Below are positions 9,122-18,045 of a stretch of 42,935 nt of DNA, piece by piece; position 1 is the first letter of the stretch, and each line of letters begins with the position of its first letter. Source of the DNA: Methanoregulaceae archaeon (GTDB taxonomy: Archaea; Halobacteriota; Methanomicrobia; Methanomicrobiales; Methanospirillaceae). The position numbers were made by a program, and so were the translations under genes. The notes under the pieces were generated by a model. That model had not been told where the DNA came from. It made no database searches and was given only the letters and a program-made list of their open reading frames with translations. The stretch covers positions 1-42,935 of the forward strand of contig JACTUB010000023.1 of NCBI GenBank assembly GCA_015660885.1. Direction: 5' to 3'.

Positions 9122-9502
9122 ATGGTAAAAAAAAGATCCGGGGCATATATCTGGCAGTTTGTTATCGGGCTTGGTTTACTTTCCGGGGTATGGACAGCGA
9201 TCGGGATCGATCCCGAGGCGGTGATCCTGAATATCTTGGGAGATATGGTCGAGACTGCATACTCTGATCCCGGGGTCCGGTCCTTTCTCCTTATCCTCCC
9301 TACGATCCTGCTTATCATCTCCATCATCGGTGCTTACCGGCATGGAAGAGTGTTAGGGCTTATCTCGGTTATCGTAGCCTATATTGCAGGACTGTTCATC
9401 CTCGTCTCGAATACCACATCACTTGTCCTTATTGGTATCGCCATTATTATCGGTTATCTGGCAACCAACCGGCGTTTGAGGAAAAAACTGACGGGTACCT
9501 GA
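9122..9502 (+). CDS. Small four-helix membrane protein
   Basis: 126 residues with four predicted transmembrane helices (about 10-30, 55-74, 79-97, 100-117). The N-terminus (MVKKRSG) and C-terminus (TNRRLRKKLTGT) are both basic, so both ends probably face the cytoplasm. I do not recognise a family. The gap to the methyltransferase gene is only 35 bases, so the two may share a transcript. GGGAACACATCT before the ATG is at best a weak ribosome site. Confidence 0.7.
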   Translation: MVKKRSGAYIWQFVIGLGLLSGVWTAIGIDPEAVILNILGDMVETAYSDPGVRSFLLILPTILLIISIIGAYRHGRVLGLISVIVAYIAGLFILVSNTTSLVLIGIAIIIGYLATNRRLRKKLTGT

Positions 9503-9537
9503 CCTTCACCTTATAAATTCAAGAAAGACCAACTGGT

Positions 9538-10287
9538 ATGAGCATGAGCATGTTTCCTAAAAAAAATCTATTTTTGGTATTTGACTCCTTCCTCCCCAGT
9601 AAATACCTTCTCAAATTCAGAAAAATCATCTTTTTTGAGCCATTTCTGGGAAACGACATCGCGAACAGGGGCAGACTTTCCCACTACGGCAACCCGGAAC
9701 GAAAAAAATTTGCAGAATCGTTAAAAAAAATCCGTTCCGAGACGGAACTCCTGTTAGAAGATATAGAGGCATACTACGTTTACATGGCCGTACGGCAGAC
9801 GCAGAAAGTGCCAGGGGATATTGCAGAAGTTGGCGTGTATAAAGGAGGTTCAGCAAAGATCATCTGCTCGGCAAAGGGAGAAAAACACCTCCATCTTTTC
9901 GACACCTTCGAAGGGTTGCCAAAAGTGGAAGATATTGATATGGTCTGGCCTTTTTACGAGGGTAAGTTTGCCGCTTCATGCGAAGGCGTGAAGGAGTACT
10001 TAAAAAATGATAATAACGTGTTTTTCTATAAAGGCATCTTCCCTGTTACATCAGATCCAGTGAAAGAAAAAATATTTTCCCTGGTAAATCTTGACGTCGA
10101 TACCTACGAAAGCACAAAGCAGTGTCTTGAGTTCTTCTACTCCCGCATGAGCCCGGGAGGTATCCTCCTCTCCCATGATTATATCACAGCACCCGGTGTG
10201 AAAAAAGCCTTCGACAATTTTTTTGACGGCAAGACAGAACCGGTCCTCGAAACAGCCGGTTCACAGTGCCTTGTCGTCAAGGTATAA
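9538..10287 (+). CDS. TylF/MycF-like SAM-dependent methyltransferase
   Basis: 249 residues, a class I methyltransferase of the TylF (macrocin O-methyltransferase) family, whose known members methylate sugar hydroxyls on natural products or glycans. The SAM-binding region IAEVGVYKGGSA is at residues 95-106. The family signature LFDTFEGLP is at 120-128. The probable metal/catalytic segment with NLDVDTY and the later SHDY motif are present near 184-190 and 212-215. Methanomicrobia carry such genes in glycan or S-layer glycosylation loci, but no glycosyltransferase is adjacent here. Two in-frame ATGs (9538 and 9544) are possible starts. The first 250 bases are more AT-rich than the surroundings. 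Confidence 0.8.
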   Translation: MSMSMFPKKNLFLVFDSFLPSKYLLKFRKIIFFEPFLGNDIANRGRLSHYGNPERKKFAESLKKIRSETELLLEDIEAYYVYMAVRQTQKVPGDIAEVGVYKGGSAKIICSAKGEKHLHLFDTFEGLPKVEDIDMVWPFYEGKFAASCEGVKEYLKNDNNVFFYKGIFPVTSDPVKEKIFSLVNLDVDTYESTKQCLEFFYSRMSPGGILLSHDYITAPGVKKAFDNFFDGKTEPVLETAGSQCLVVKV

Positions 10288-10342
10288 AAAACACTGTTTT
10301 CTGATCTGGTTTTCTTCTTTGGTATTTCTGTTTGCTTTGCCG

Positions 10343-10522
10343 TTAATCGTTCACGATCAATAAGCCGAAGACAAGGAGAAGAAGCCCTGCAAGCACCACA
10401 ACGATACCGATCAGCCCTTTTACTGCAATTACTACTTCCGGTAGAAAGATCCAAATTGCAAGACCGCCGATTGCACATAGTACAATTCCCATGATCACCG
10501 AGATAATTCCCATCTTATCCAT
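10343..10522 (-). CDS. 59-residue membrane protein
   Basis: A short but convincing gene. The ATG (10520-10522) is preceded at proper spacing by the ribosome site GAGGAATT. The product is 59 residues with two hydrophobic helices (about 4-27 and 31-57), a single charged turn (PEVVIAVKG) and the short tail VND. It resembles the many small two-helix membrane proteins in archaea that lack a known role. It converges on the methyltransferase gene. Confidence 0.7.
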   Translation of the reverse strand: MDKMGIISVIMGIVLCAIGGLAIWIFLPEVVIAVKGLIGIVVVLAGLLLLVFGLLIVND

Positions 10523-10706
10523 ATTAATTCCTCAACCTCTCTTTTTTCGTAAATGGTCATATATAAGCATATTGTATTGATAAGCTTCCCGGTCTATGCA
10601 TGGTGTGGGTTATAAATATTTCCACGGTTAGGAACGAATAGCAGGCAGCAGCGGCATGTAAATATCAGTGACAGGGTGTGCTGCGACAAGTCCTGTTATG
10701 GTATTT

Positions 10707-11339
10707 TTATGGTGCGTGGATGGACCGGGGTATCCGTTTCAACCGCAGGATCTCAACCCCGATTTCCTGAATATCCTGAGTATGGAAGGAAAAGGTACGT
10801 TTTATGGGAAATATCCCGCCGACATGTTCGTCGATTTCCGCCCGCTCCGCTGTGTAGGTCTTTATAAATTGGGCAGAACCCGCATTAAAGATACTGTACG
10901 TGACCGGAGCAAGAGTAAGGGCAAGGTCGATGAACGAGCGATCGGCGTGTGCTTTCTGCGCCCCGAAGGGCGGATTCATGATAACAGTGTCAGAACAGCC
11001 GAGACTTGCAGGGAGTGCCGCATCCCGCACATCAGCAATCACGAACTCAACATCAATGTCGAGCAGTGCCGCATTTGCCTTCGCCACTTCGATCGCTTTT
11101 CTATCAATATCGACACCTTTTACCCGATCTGCACCAAGCAGGGCAGCTCCTATGGCAAGCACGCCTGTGCCGCTGCCGAGATCACAGACATTCTTCTCCT
11201 TAATATCTCCCTTCAGGAGTGCATGGAACAACAATCGTGCAGCGAGAGGGGCCGGTGTCTGGTATTGTTCAAGTGCTGCACGGGGACAGGAAAATCCTGT
11301 AAGTTGCTGGAGTGCCATCTCAAGATGTTTGAGCTTCAT
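10707..11339 (-). CDS. METTL5-family N6-adenine RNA methyltransferase
   Basis: 210 residues. The SAM motif DLGSGTG is at 53-59, the acidic GVDID loop at 75-79, and the catalytic NPPFG at 122-126; this motif methylates exocyclic amines of adenine. Length and order match the archaeal METTL5 group. Eukaryotic METTL5 makes one m6A in 18S rRNA, so small-subunit rRNA is the likely target here (inference). The N-terminal KLKHLEMALQQLTGF segment and EQYQTP are also typical. Its ATG overlaps the dph2 stop by 4 bases, consistent with translational coupling. It is the last gene of the ppsA operon. Confidence 0.85.
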   Translation of the reverse strand: MKLKHLEMALQQLTGFSCPRAALEQYQTPAPLAARLLFHALLKGDIKEKNVCDLGSGTGVLAIGAALLGADRVKGVDIDRKAIEVAKANAALLDIDVEFVIADVRDAALPASLGCSDTVIMNPPFGAQKAHADRSFIDLALTLAPVTYSIFNAGSAQFIKTYTAERAEIDEHVGGIFPIKRTFSFHTQDIQEIGVEILRLKRIPRSIHAP

Positions 11340-12283
11340 ACGATCTCATCGATGGCGTACTCTTCCCATGACCGCGTGCCGCACAGTATCTCAAACTCCT
11401 GCGGTGAAAGGACCGGCACCGGAAAGCGTGCCTGGTCATCGTACGCGAGACGGGGGCACGCGGTATTGACGTAACAGTCAAACCCGAGGTTCAGCAATTC
11501 GTCCGGGTTAATCTCCCTCATGATAACTATGACTGCATTTTTCGAAAGCCGGGAAAGCCGTCTCGCGAGTTCCATCCGCTGCTGCCCGCTTTTTGTGCTG
11601 ACTATGACTCCCACGGTTCGTGCACCCCGAGCTTTCTCTATAACTGCGAAACGGCGGCGAATAAGTGAATCCCCGCGTACTTCCTGTGCAATTCCGGTGA
11701 GCGGATCCAGTGCAATCACACGTCCATTGGTAGCGAGTGCAATACCGGTGGGGTGAAAGAGTCCTGTGCCTACAAAAAGAATCTCGTCCACACCGCTCAC
11801 TCTTGCAGCGGCGAAACTGCACCCGAGCACCTGCCCGCGGATCGGGGTGCGCCCGCTCCCTTCTGCAACAATGCCGATAATCCCTCTAGATTGCAGGAAC
11901 GTCTTCATTGCCGGGATCTGATTGACATGCTGGACCGTTGTGACAAGACCAATGGTTGTTCCTTTGAGAAAGGGAAGCGCATTTTCCAGTACTGCTACAT
12001 CAAACGCCACTTCCCATTGTTCAAAGATTACACGCGGCTGTTCACTAACCGGAGCATGCCCGAAATGGACGAGTACATCAGCAGATTCGAGGGTCTCAAG
12101 CGCAAGATCACAGGCACCATAACAGGGATCACCACTTACGATCACCTCAAAACCGGCATTCTTCAGTGCCGCGACCACTTCTGCTGAACGCCGCTTCAGC
12201 CCCTCCGGAAACTGGAGGGCGACTCTCTGCGCCCCCCTCTTTTTAAGGCGTTCAATAAGGTCAGAGATGTCGTTCAACAACAT
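11336..12283 (-). CDS. dph2: Diphthamide synthase subunit Dph2
   Basis: 315 residues. It transfers the 3-amino-3-carboxypropyl group of SAM to a histidine of elongation factor 2, the first step of diphthamide synthesis, using an unusual radical [4Fe-4S] enzyme. The three cluster cysteines expected from archaeal Dph2 are visible: Cys58 in CYGACD (Cys54 is an extra), Cys155 in LGCSF and Cys276 in NTACPR. QFPEGLK (24-30) is a family hallmark. The length is normal. Its ATG lies 23 bases inside the 3' end of hpt, and its own stop overlaps the next gene. Archaeal enzymes act as homodimers. Confidence 0.93.
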   Translation of the reverse strand: MLLNDISDLIERLKKRGAQRVALQFPEGLKRRSAEVVAALKNAGFEVIVSGDPCYGACDLALETLESADVLVHFGHAPVSEQPRVIFEQWEVAFDVAVLENALPFLKGTTIGLVTTVQHVNQIPAMKTFLQSRGIIGIVAEGSGRTPIRGQVLGCSFAAARVSGVDEILFVGTGLFHPTGIALATNGRVIALDPLTGIAQEVRGDSLIRRRFAVIEKARGARTVGVIVSTKSGQQRMELARRLSRLSKNAVIVIMREINPDELLNLGFDCYVNTACPRLAYDDQARFPVPVLSPQEFEILCGTRSWEEYAIDEIV

Positions 12284-12809
12284 ACACCTTATCTGTCACT
12301 TCTATCTTTACCAGTGATTTATAGGGGCGTCCAATATCCGGATCACCGCGCTGAACGGCAATACAGACATCCATGACTTCAGCGCCGGCAATTTCAAGCG
12401 CTTTTAACAGGGCCCTCATCGTGCCACCTGTGCTCACCACATCATCAATGATCACGACCCGGTCTCCTTTGTATACGCCGTTCAGATAGAGCTCACCTTT
12501 CGAATAGCCGGTTGTCTGGTGAACGGCTATCTCGCCAGGTAATTTGTATGCCCTTTTGCGCATAATGGTCATGGGGATATCGGTCATGATGGAAAGGATC
12601 GAACCGATGTGAATGCCCATCGCCTCAACTACGACGATCTTTTCCACGCCGGTCATGTCAAGCATTTTGACCATTGCTCTGCATACTTCGCGGAGGAGTG
12701 CGGGGTCTATGATCGGTACTCCATCGGTGATCGGGTGGATGAAATAGTTATATTCTCCCCGTTTTACCATCGGGCAGGTCTCAAGGGATGCTACCAGTCT
12801 TTCAAGCAT
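12261..12809 (-). CDS. hpt: Archaeal hypoxanthine/guanine phosphoribosyltransferase
   Basis: 182 residues. It makes IMP or GMP from hypoxanthine or guanine and PRPP (purine salvage). The PRPP-binding loop VVIIDDVVSTGGT spans 118-130. The archaeal HGPRTase signature KRGEYNYFIHPITDGVP occupies residues 16-32. ATG 12809 is chosen because GGTGA lies 6-7 bases upstream and homologues begin MLERL; a start at 12821 would add four residues. It overlaps the mfnA stop by 8 bases and runs into dph2, so it is part of the ppsA operon. Confidence 0.9.
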   Translation of the reverse strand: MLERLVASLETCPMVKRGEYNYFIHPITDGVPIIDPALLREVCRAMVKMLDMTGVEKIVVVEAMGIHIGSILSIMTDIPMTIMRKRAYKLPGEIAVHQTTGYSKGELYLNGVYKGDRVVIIDDVVSTGGTMRALLKALEIAGAEVMDVCIAVQRGDPDIGRPYKSLVKIEVTDKVYVVERHL

Positions 12810-13902
12810 ACATTTCACCAATATCCTTTAAAAATGCCTCAATCCGGTCCCGGTAGACGTGGGGCATACAAACGATCCTCATGTGCCCCTGCCGTGTCCA
12901 CGAGACCTTCCAGGGTTCAGGCACATCCCTGCACGTAAAGGTCGCCACATTCACGTCAGGAGTAGCAGCACGCATGATACCGAAGGTCTCCATACCGCTT
13001 ATCAGGCGCTCCGTGTTCTTCATGCAGCCGGAAATGATTGCTGTCATTCCTTCAATACCCAGATAGTCCAACACCGCAAGAGCCCCGACAACGGGAGCGC
13101 CCGGGCGGGTACCGGCGAGCGTATACTCCTGCTTTACCGAGAGGTAAGGGGTGTCAATGTTGAGCGCCCGGAGCATGTCCGGTTCCCGGGTGAGCAGGCA
13201 ACCGGCCGGGATTGTACTCATACCCATCTTGTGCGGGTCAACAGCGATGCTGGCAACCCCGGGGAGCGCGAAGTCAAACGGAATGGGGTTTTTCAGGAAG
13301 GGTATCACCATACCGCCAAAGGCCGCATCCACATGGAAGAAAAGATCATGCGCACCTGCTATCTTTGCGAGATCGGCAATCGGATCAACCATGCCGTACT
13401 CGGTGGTACCGGCGATACCGACGAGACAGACTGTGTTCATATCTATCTGTTCTGCCGCTTTTTCCGCGTCCATCCGGAAATGGTCGTCAAGCGGTACGGC
13501 CCGCAGCTCCAGGCAGAGCAGATCACACGCTTTCCTGAATGAGAAATGCGCCGATTCAGGAACTACAATATTGGGGTATACAATCTCCTTCTTTAAGACT
13601 TTTGCAAGACGAAGCGCCTGGATATTGGACTCGGTCCCTCCTGAGGTTGCATATCCTCCTGCCTCTTTTTCATGGAACAGGGTGCCAAGGCGTTGTATGA
13701 GAAGCCGTTCGAGAGATGCCGTCCCGGGAAAAAGCCCCGGGTCGCCAAGGTTGGTCTCCATAAACATAGTGTGTGCCTGCACCGCTACCGGGTGGGGGAT
13801 GGTGCACATGGAGCTCAGGATATACATATGATCAATATCCTCCCTTTTTTTTTGGGAGAAAAAAGAGAAGAGTTCTTCTTTTGAACAACCCTTATTCAGC
13901 AT
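12802..13902 (-). CDS. mfnA: PLP-dependent L-tyrosine/L-aspartate decarboxylase MfnA
   Basis: 366 residues, a group II PLP decarboxylase. In methanogens MfnA makes tyramine for methanofuran, and the same enzyme (or a close relative) makes beta-alanine for coenzyme A; sequence alone does not settle the preference. The PLP lysine is Lys225 in VDPHK, with HVDAAFGG at 190-197 and TSGGTESN at 87-94. ATG 13902 overlaps the last codons of ppsA by 11 bases and gives the expected N-terminus, so the longer upstream frame is not used. Codons 16-19 lie on a run of nine identical bases (13845-13853). It sits between ppsA and hpt in the operon. Confidence 0.9.
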   Translation of the reverse strand: MLNKGCSKEELFSFFSQKKREDIDHMYILSSMCTIPHPVAVQAHTMFMETNLGDPGLFPGTASLERLLIQRLGTLFHEKEAGGYATSGGTESNIQALRLAKVLKKEIVYPNIVVPESAHFSFRKACDLLCLELRAVPLDDHFRMDAEKAAEQIDMNTVCLVGIAGTTEYGMVDPIADLAKIAGAHDLFFHVDAAFGGMVIPFLKNPIPFDFALPGVASIAVDPHKMGMSTIPAGCLLTREPDMLRALNIDTPYLSVKQEYTLAGTRPGAPVVGALAVLDYLGIEGMTAIISGCMKNTERLISGMETFGIMRAATPDVNVATFTCRDVPEPWKVSWTRQGHMRIVCMPHVYRDRIEAFLKDIGEMYA

Positions 13903-16180
13903 CGCGGGTTCTCGCAGCCTCAAGAATGATACGCTTTTCCGTGCGGGCGACTGCTTCGCGGATCTTGGCAATTGCGTCGATGTTTGCCGAGATACTTGAA
14001 ATACCATGCTCAACGAGCCAAATGGCCATCTTCGGGTCAGAGCCGGCCTGCCCGCAGATCGAACACTCGACATTATATTCCCGGCATACCCGGATCGCGT
14101 TGTGGATAAGGTGAAGTACCGCAGGGTGCTGGGGCTGGTACATGTCGGCTACATTCTCGTTGTTCCGGTCGATTGCCAGCGTGTACTGGACGAGATCATT
14201 GGTTCCGAAGGACGCGAACTTTATGCCGGACCTGATGAATTCCTCGATCATTATCGCGCTTGACGGTATTTCAATCATGATGCCGAGCGTAACATTTTCG
14301 ACATCGACTCCATACGTTTTCATCATCGCTTTTGCGGCAACAAACTGGTCGGGATGGGAGACCATGGGGAACATGATGCCGAGATTGTCATAGCCTTCCT
14401 TCCAGAGGCGTTTGAACGACTCGACCTGGAGACGGAACTGGTCCGGGCTCTGGAGGTCGCGACGGATTCCCCGCCAGCCGAGCATAGGGTTATGCTCATG
14501 GGGCTCGTTCTCTCCCCCCATCATGTTCCGGAATTCGTCAGTCGGGGCATCAAGGGTCCTCACCCATACGGGTTTTCCCGGGAACGCATCGAGCACGATC
14601 TTGATACCGTCATGGAGTTCCCTTACAAAATCCTCCTCCCTGTTGTTGGTGATGAACCAGCCCGGTGTCTTGTTGAGCCCGAGGATCAGGTGCTCGATCC
14701 GGAGTAACCCGACACCATCGGCACCGGTCGCTGCAGCCCGTGAGGCTGCTTCGGGAATGGAGACATTCACCTTTACCGATGTTGCGGTAATGACAGCTGC
14801 CGGTCCTGCACCTCCCTGCTGGGAAGCGGTTGCCGGGGTGGGAGCTGCGTGGGGAATCTCGCCTTCGTAGATGAGCCCCATCTCACCGTCTACCGTTACC
14901 ATCTGCCCGGTCTTCAGCACATGGGTAGCAGTTTTTGTACCGACGACAGCCGGCGTCCCCAGTTCACGGCTTACGATTGCCGCATGGCATGTCATTCCGC
15001 CTTCATCGGTCACGATGGCCGCGACCTTCCGCATCGCCGGTACCATGTCAGGGTTCGTCATTTTGGTGACGAGAATATCGCCCTCTTTTACACTGCCGGT
15101 ATCTTTTACGTCCCGTATGATAACGACCTTCCCCGAAGCGATACCCGGTGCCGCTCCCTGTCCTTTCAGAATTATTGTTGCGCTCTGTTTTTGTCCTGGC
15201 ACGCCTTTTGCCTCTTTCCTGTTTCCTATGGTAGTGATCGGGCGGGACTGGAGGATATAAATTGTCCCACCCACGATAGACCATTCCACATCTTGGGGGA
15301 TGCCATAATGGTTTTCGGCGATCTTCCCGTACGTAGCCAGCTTTCCAATTTCTGCATCGGTGAGCACCTGAGTATCCTGTCGGGCACCCGTTACTTCCAC
15401 GATCTTTGTGCCGTGGTCCCCGTCAGCGATGATCTCAACTTTCTTGTTAGAGACAAGTACATCGACCACTCTTTCCGACCGCTGGTCAAAGATATATTTA
15501 TCCGGTGAGACCGTACCCGAGACAATTGCTTCACCGAGTCCCCAGGATCCTTCAATAATCGTGAGAGGCTCGCCGGTAATCGGGTGGGATGTGAACATGA
15601 CTCCCGCTTTTTCCGAGGGGACCAGTTGCTGGACGACCACTGCGATGTTCACGGTATGATCATCGAATCCCTGCTTGGCGCGGTAGTAGATTGCTCGAGC
15701 CCCATACAGGGATGCCCAGCACATCTGCACGGCGTTTAAGAGAGCCGGTTCCCCTTTGATATTAAGGTATGTTTCCTGCTGTCCTGCAAAACTTGCGTCG
15801 GGCAGGTCTTCCGCAGTGGCGCTCGAGCGGACCGCTACGATGAGATCTTCGGCAGACATCTTTTTGTAGGCTTTCCGGATCTCGTCTTTCAGGACCGACG
15901 GCATCTTAGCCTTGAGCACCATGCTCTTTGCACCGCTGGCAGCTTTTTCAAGAGCCTCATTATTCTCGACATCGAGTTGTTCGTAGGATGCAAAGATCTT
16001 CTTTTCAATGCCGGTCTCGACCAGGAACTTTCGGAAAGCCTGAGCGGTGACTACGAAAGCTTTTGGGACGGGAAGACCGATGGACGCCATCTCACCGAGA
16101 GAAGCTCCTTTGCCTCCGACAGAAGATATGTCTTCTTTTCGGATCTCTTCAAGCCATAGAATATTGGGGACCTCTTTCAT
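13892..16180 (-). CDS. ppsA: Phosphoenolpyruvate synthase
   Basis: 762 residues, full length. It converts pyruvate and ATP to PEP, AMP and phosphate, the entry to gluconeogenesis in autotrophic methanogens. Domains run in order: N-terminal ATP-grasp domain (VGGKGASLGE at 21-30, AVRSSATAEDLPDASFAG at 116-133), phosphohistidine domain with catalytic His399 (GGMTCHAAIV), and C-terminal PEP/pyruvate TIM barrel with the catalytic Cys segment CSICGQAG. ATG 16180 is chosen over the in-frame ATG 16243: it matches homologues, and an AT-rich promoter-like palindrome lies between the two. It heads a five-gene operon. Confidence 0.94.
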   Translation of the reverse strand: MKEVPNILWLEEIRKEDISSVGGKGASLGEMASIGLPVPKAFVVTAQAFRKFLVETGIEKKIFASYEQLDVENNEALEKAASGAKSMVLKAKMPSVLKDEIRKAYKKMSAEDLIVAVRSSATAEDLPDASFAGQQETYLNIKGEPALLNAVQMCWASLYGARAIYYRAKQGFDDHTVNIAVVVQQLVPSEKAGVMFTSHPITGEPLTIIEGSWGLGEAIVSGTVSPDKYIFDQRSERVVDVLVSNKKVEIIADGDHGTKIVEVTGARQDTQVLTDAEIGKLATYGKIAENHYGIPQDVEWSIVGGTIYILQSRPITTIGNRKEAKGVPGQKQSATIILKGQGAAPGIASGKVVIIRDVKDTGSVKEGDILVTKMTNPDMVPAMRKVAAIVTDEGGMTCHAAIVSRELGTPAVVGTKTATHVLKTGQMVTVDGEMGLIYEGEIPHAAPTPATASQQGGAGPAAVITATSVKVNVSIPEAASRAAATGADGVGLLRIEHLILGLNKTPGWFITNNREEDFVRELHDGIKIVLDAFPGKPVWVRTLDAPTDEFRNMMGGENEPHEHNPMLGWRGIRRDLQSPDQFRLQVESFKRLWKEGYDNLGIMFPMVSHPDQFVAAKAMMKTYGVDVENVTLGIMIEIPSSAIMIEEFIRSGIKFASFGTNDLVQYTLAIDRNNENVADMYQPQHPAVLHLIHNAIRVCREYNVECSICGQAGSDPKMAIWLVEHGISSISANIDAIAKIREAVARTEKRIILEAARTRDAE

Positions 16181-16213
16181 GCTCGCACCACTTATGATGT
16201 CGACCTCATTTGT

Positions 16214-16227
16214 ATAATAATTATTAT
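16214..16227 (-). promoter_or_regulatory. AT-rich palindrome, probable ppsA promoter
   Basis: ATAATAATTATTAT is a perfect 14-base palindrome centred about 40 bases before the ppsA ATG. As a TATA box it would place transcription start roughly 10-15 bases upstream of that ATG, which supports the chosen start. Its symmetry would also suit a dimeric repressor. Both roles are inference. Confidence 0.45.
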
Positions 16228-16303
16228 CACTCTGTTTTTTCATGCCAGGATGTGTTTTTTCCTGCAGGGAGAAGCCCTTGTCCCTCGTGTAAAGAATAAC
16301 CCT

Positions 16304-16313
16304 CTTTAAGTAT
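16304..16313 (+). promoter_or_regulatory. Probable TATA box of serA
   Basis: CTTTAAGTAT is centred about 29 bases upstream of the serA ATG. At normal archaeal TATA-to-start spacing this gives a nearly leaderless message, which agrees with the absence of a ribosome site before serA. Confidence 0.4.
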
Positions 16314-16337
16314 GGTGCAGATATAGTATGGGTTTTT

Positions 16338-17942
16338 ATGGCAAACTTTAGAGTGCTCGTCAGCGATCCGCTGGCTGAAGAGGGGCTCGAAATCCTTAAT
16401 AAGGCATGCGATGTCGACGTCAAAACCGAGCTCAAAGAGGACGAGCTCTGCAGGATAATCGGGGACTACGATGCCCTGCTGGTGAGGAGCGGCACTGAAG
16501 TGACCGCAAAGGTGATAGACGCCGGGAACCGGCTCAGGTTTATCGGGCGTGCCGGCGCCGGTGTGGACAATATCGATACGGACGCGGCAACCCGTAAAGG
16601 GATTATTGTTGCAAACGCACCCGAAGGCAATACCCTTGCAGCGACAGAGCACACGATGGCCATGATGCTCTCGCTGGCAAGAAATATCCCGCAGGCGACA
16701 GCCAGCCTCAAAAAGAAGGAGTGGAAGCGCTCGAAGTTCATGGGTGTTGAACTGAACGATAAGGTGCTGGGTATCGTCGGATTCGGGCGAATCGGACGCG
16801 AGCTGGCAAAGCGGGCAAACGCACTGGATATGCGGTGCGTTGCCTATGACCCCTTCATTTCCAAAGAGAGGGCTGCCCAGCTTGGCGTGGAGATGATGTC
16901 GGTTGAGGAACTGTTCAGGATCGCGGATGTCATCACGGTACATACCCCGCTGATCAAGGAGACAAAACACCTCGTCAATGCAAAGACTATCTCGACCATG
17001 AAAGACGGTGTGCGGATAATCAACTGTGCCCGCGGCGGTATTATTGATGAGAAGGCGCTTTACGATGCAATCAGGTGCGGAAAAGTGGCCGGTGCAGCAC
17101 TGGATGTCTTTGAGACGGAGCCTCCGCTTGAATCCCCACTCCTTACACTGGACCAGGTTATCGTCACTCCTCACCTCGGAGCAAGCACGGTCGAAGCCCA
17201 GCAGAACGTAGCGATCTCGGTTGCGCGGCAGTGTATCGAGGTCCTGAATGGCGGGGCGGCAAAATATGTAGTCAATGCCCCGATGGTCCCGCCCGAACAG
17301 GCAGAGGTACTGGAACCTTACGCACAGCTGGCGGAGAAGATGGGAAGGTTTGCGATCCAGATCGCGACAGGACGGCTATCTTCTGTCGAATGCATATACG
17401 GTGGCGACCTCTCTGCCTATGCGGGGAGCATGAAGTTTGTCACCCGGCTTGCCCTCAAAGGCCTGCTCGATCCCATCCTCCAACAGCCGGTGAATATTGT
17501 GAACGCAGAGTTCATCGCCAGGGAGCGTGGTATAACGGTGAGCGAGACCGTAACGCAGGAGTCCCGCGGGTTTAAGAACCTGATCACAATCCGGATTAAG
17601 ACGGACAAGACAGAGGAGACCGTGAGTGGTACGGTGTTTTTCAAGGGCAGGAGCAGGATTGTGGCAGTTGGTGGGTATACCATGGACATGATTCCCGAAG
17701 GCTACGTGATCGTCTCCCGGCATCTTGACAAGCCCGGGGTCATAGGGCGTGCATCGACCATCTTGGGAAAGTGCAACATCAACATCGCCGGGATGCAGGT
17801 CGGGCGGATCAATCCCGGTGAAGAAGCGATCATGGTGCTGAACGTGGACAGTGAAGTACCCGAAGAAGTGATGGAAGAGATCCGTTCCATGCCGGGGATA
17901 TTTACCGCGACGTTTGCCAAAATCACATCCGAGAAAATCTAA
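16338..17942 (+). CDS. serA: D-3-phosphoglycerate dehydrogenase
   Basis: 534 residues. It oxidises 3-phosphoglycerate to 3-phosphohydroxypyruvate with NAD+, the first step of serine synthesis. The NAD site GFGRIG is at 148-153, and the active-site Arg232 (NCARGG), Glu261 (FETEPP) and His279 (TPHLGAS) are all present. After the catalytic core come the intervening substrate-binding (ASB) domain and a C-terminal ACT domain (about 455-534, beginning YVIVSRHLDKPGVIG), as in the long bacterial/archaeal type whose ACT domain binds serine as feedback inhibitor. It is divergent from ppsA, so enzymes on both sides of 3-phosphoglycerate/PEP share a control region. Confidence 0.95.
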   Translation: MANFRVLVSDPLAEEGLEILNKACDVDVKTELKEDELCRIIGDYDALLVRSGTEVTAKVIDAGNRLRFIGRAGAGVDNIDTDAATRKGIIVANAPEGNTLAATEHTMAMMLSLARNIPQATASLKKKEWKRSKFMGVELNDKVLGIVGFGRIGRELAKRANALDMRCVAYDPFISKERAAQLGVEMMSVEELFRIADVITVHTPLIKETKHLVNAKTISTMKDGVRIINCARGGIIDEKALYDAIRCGKVAGAALDVFETEPPLESPLLTLDQVIVTPHLGASTVEAQQNVAISVARQCIEVLNGGAAKYVVNAPMVPPEQAEVLEPYAQLAEKMGRFAIQIATGRLSSVECIYGGDLSAYAGSMKFVTRLALKGLLDPILQQPVNIVNAEFIARERGITVSETVTQESRGFKNLITIRIKTDKTEETVSGTVFFKGRSRIVAVGGYTMDMIPEGYVIVSRHLDKPGVIGRASTILGKCNINIAGMQVGRINPGEEAIMVLNVDSEVPEEVMEEIRSMPGIFTATFAKITSEKI

Positions 17943-18045
17943 ACATTTTTTCAACCTATCCCAAATATTCTCCTGCAGCCCAGGAACAATCAGGATTTAC
18001 CTTAAACCAGGCTTTCGTTTCTTCGATAGTTCCATATATGTCAGC

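Noticed and set aside
16227..17174. Minus-strand frame of 315 codons opposite serA
   Set aside because: It is a shadow of codon bias in serA; its product is His/Cys-rich without motifs.
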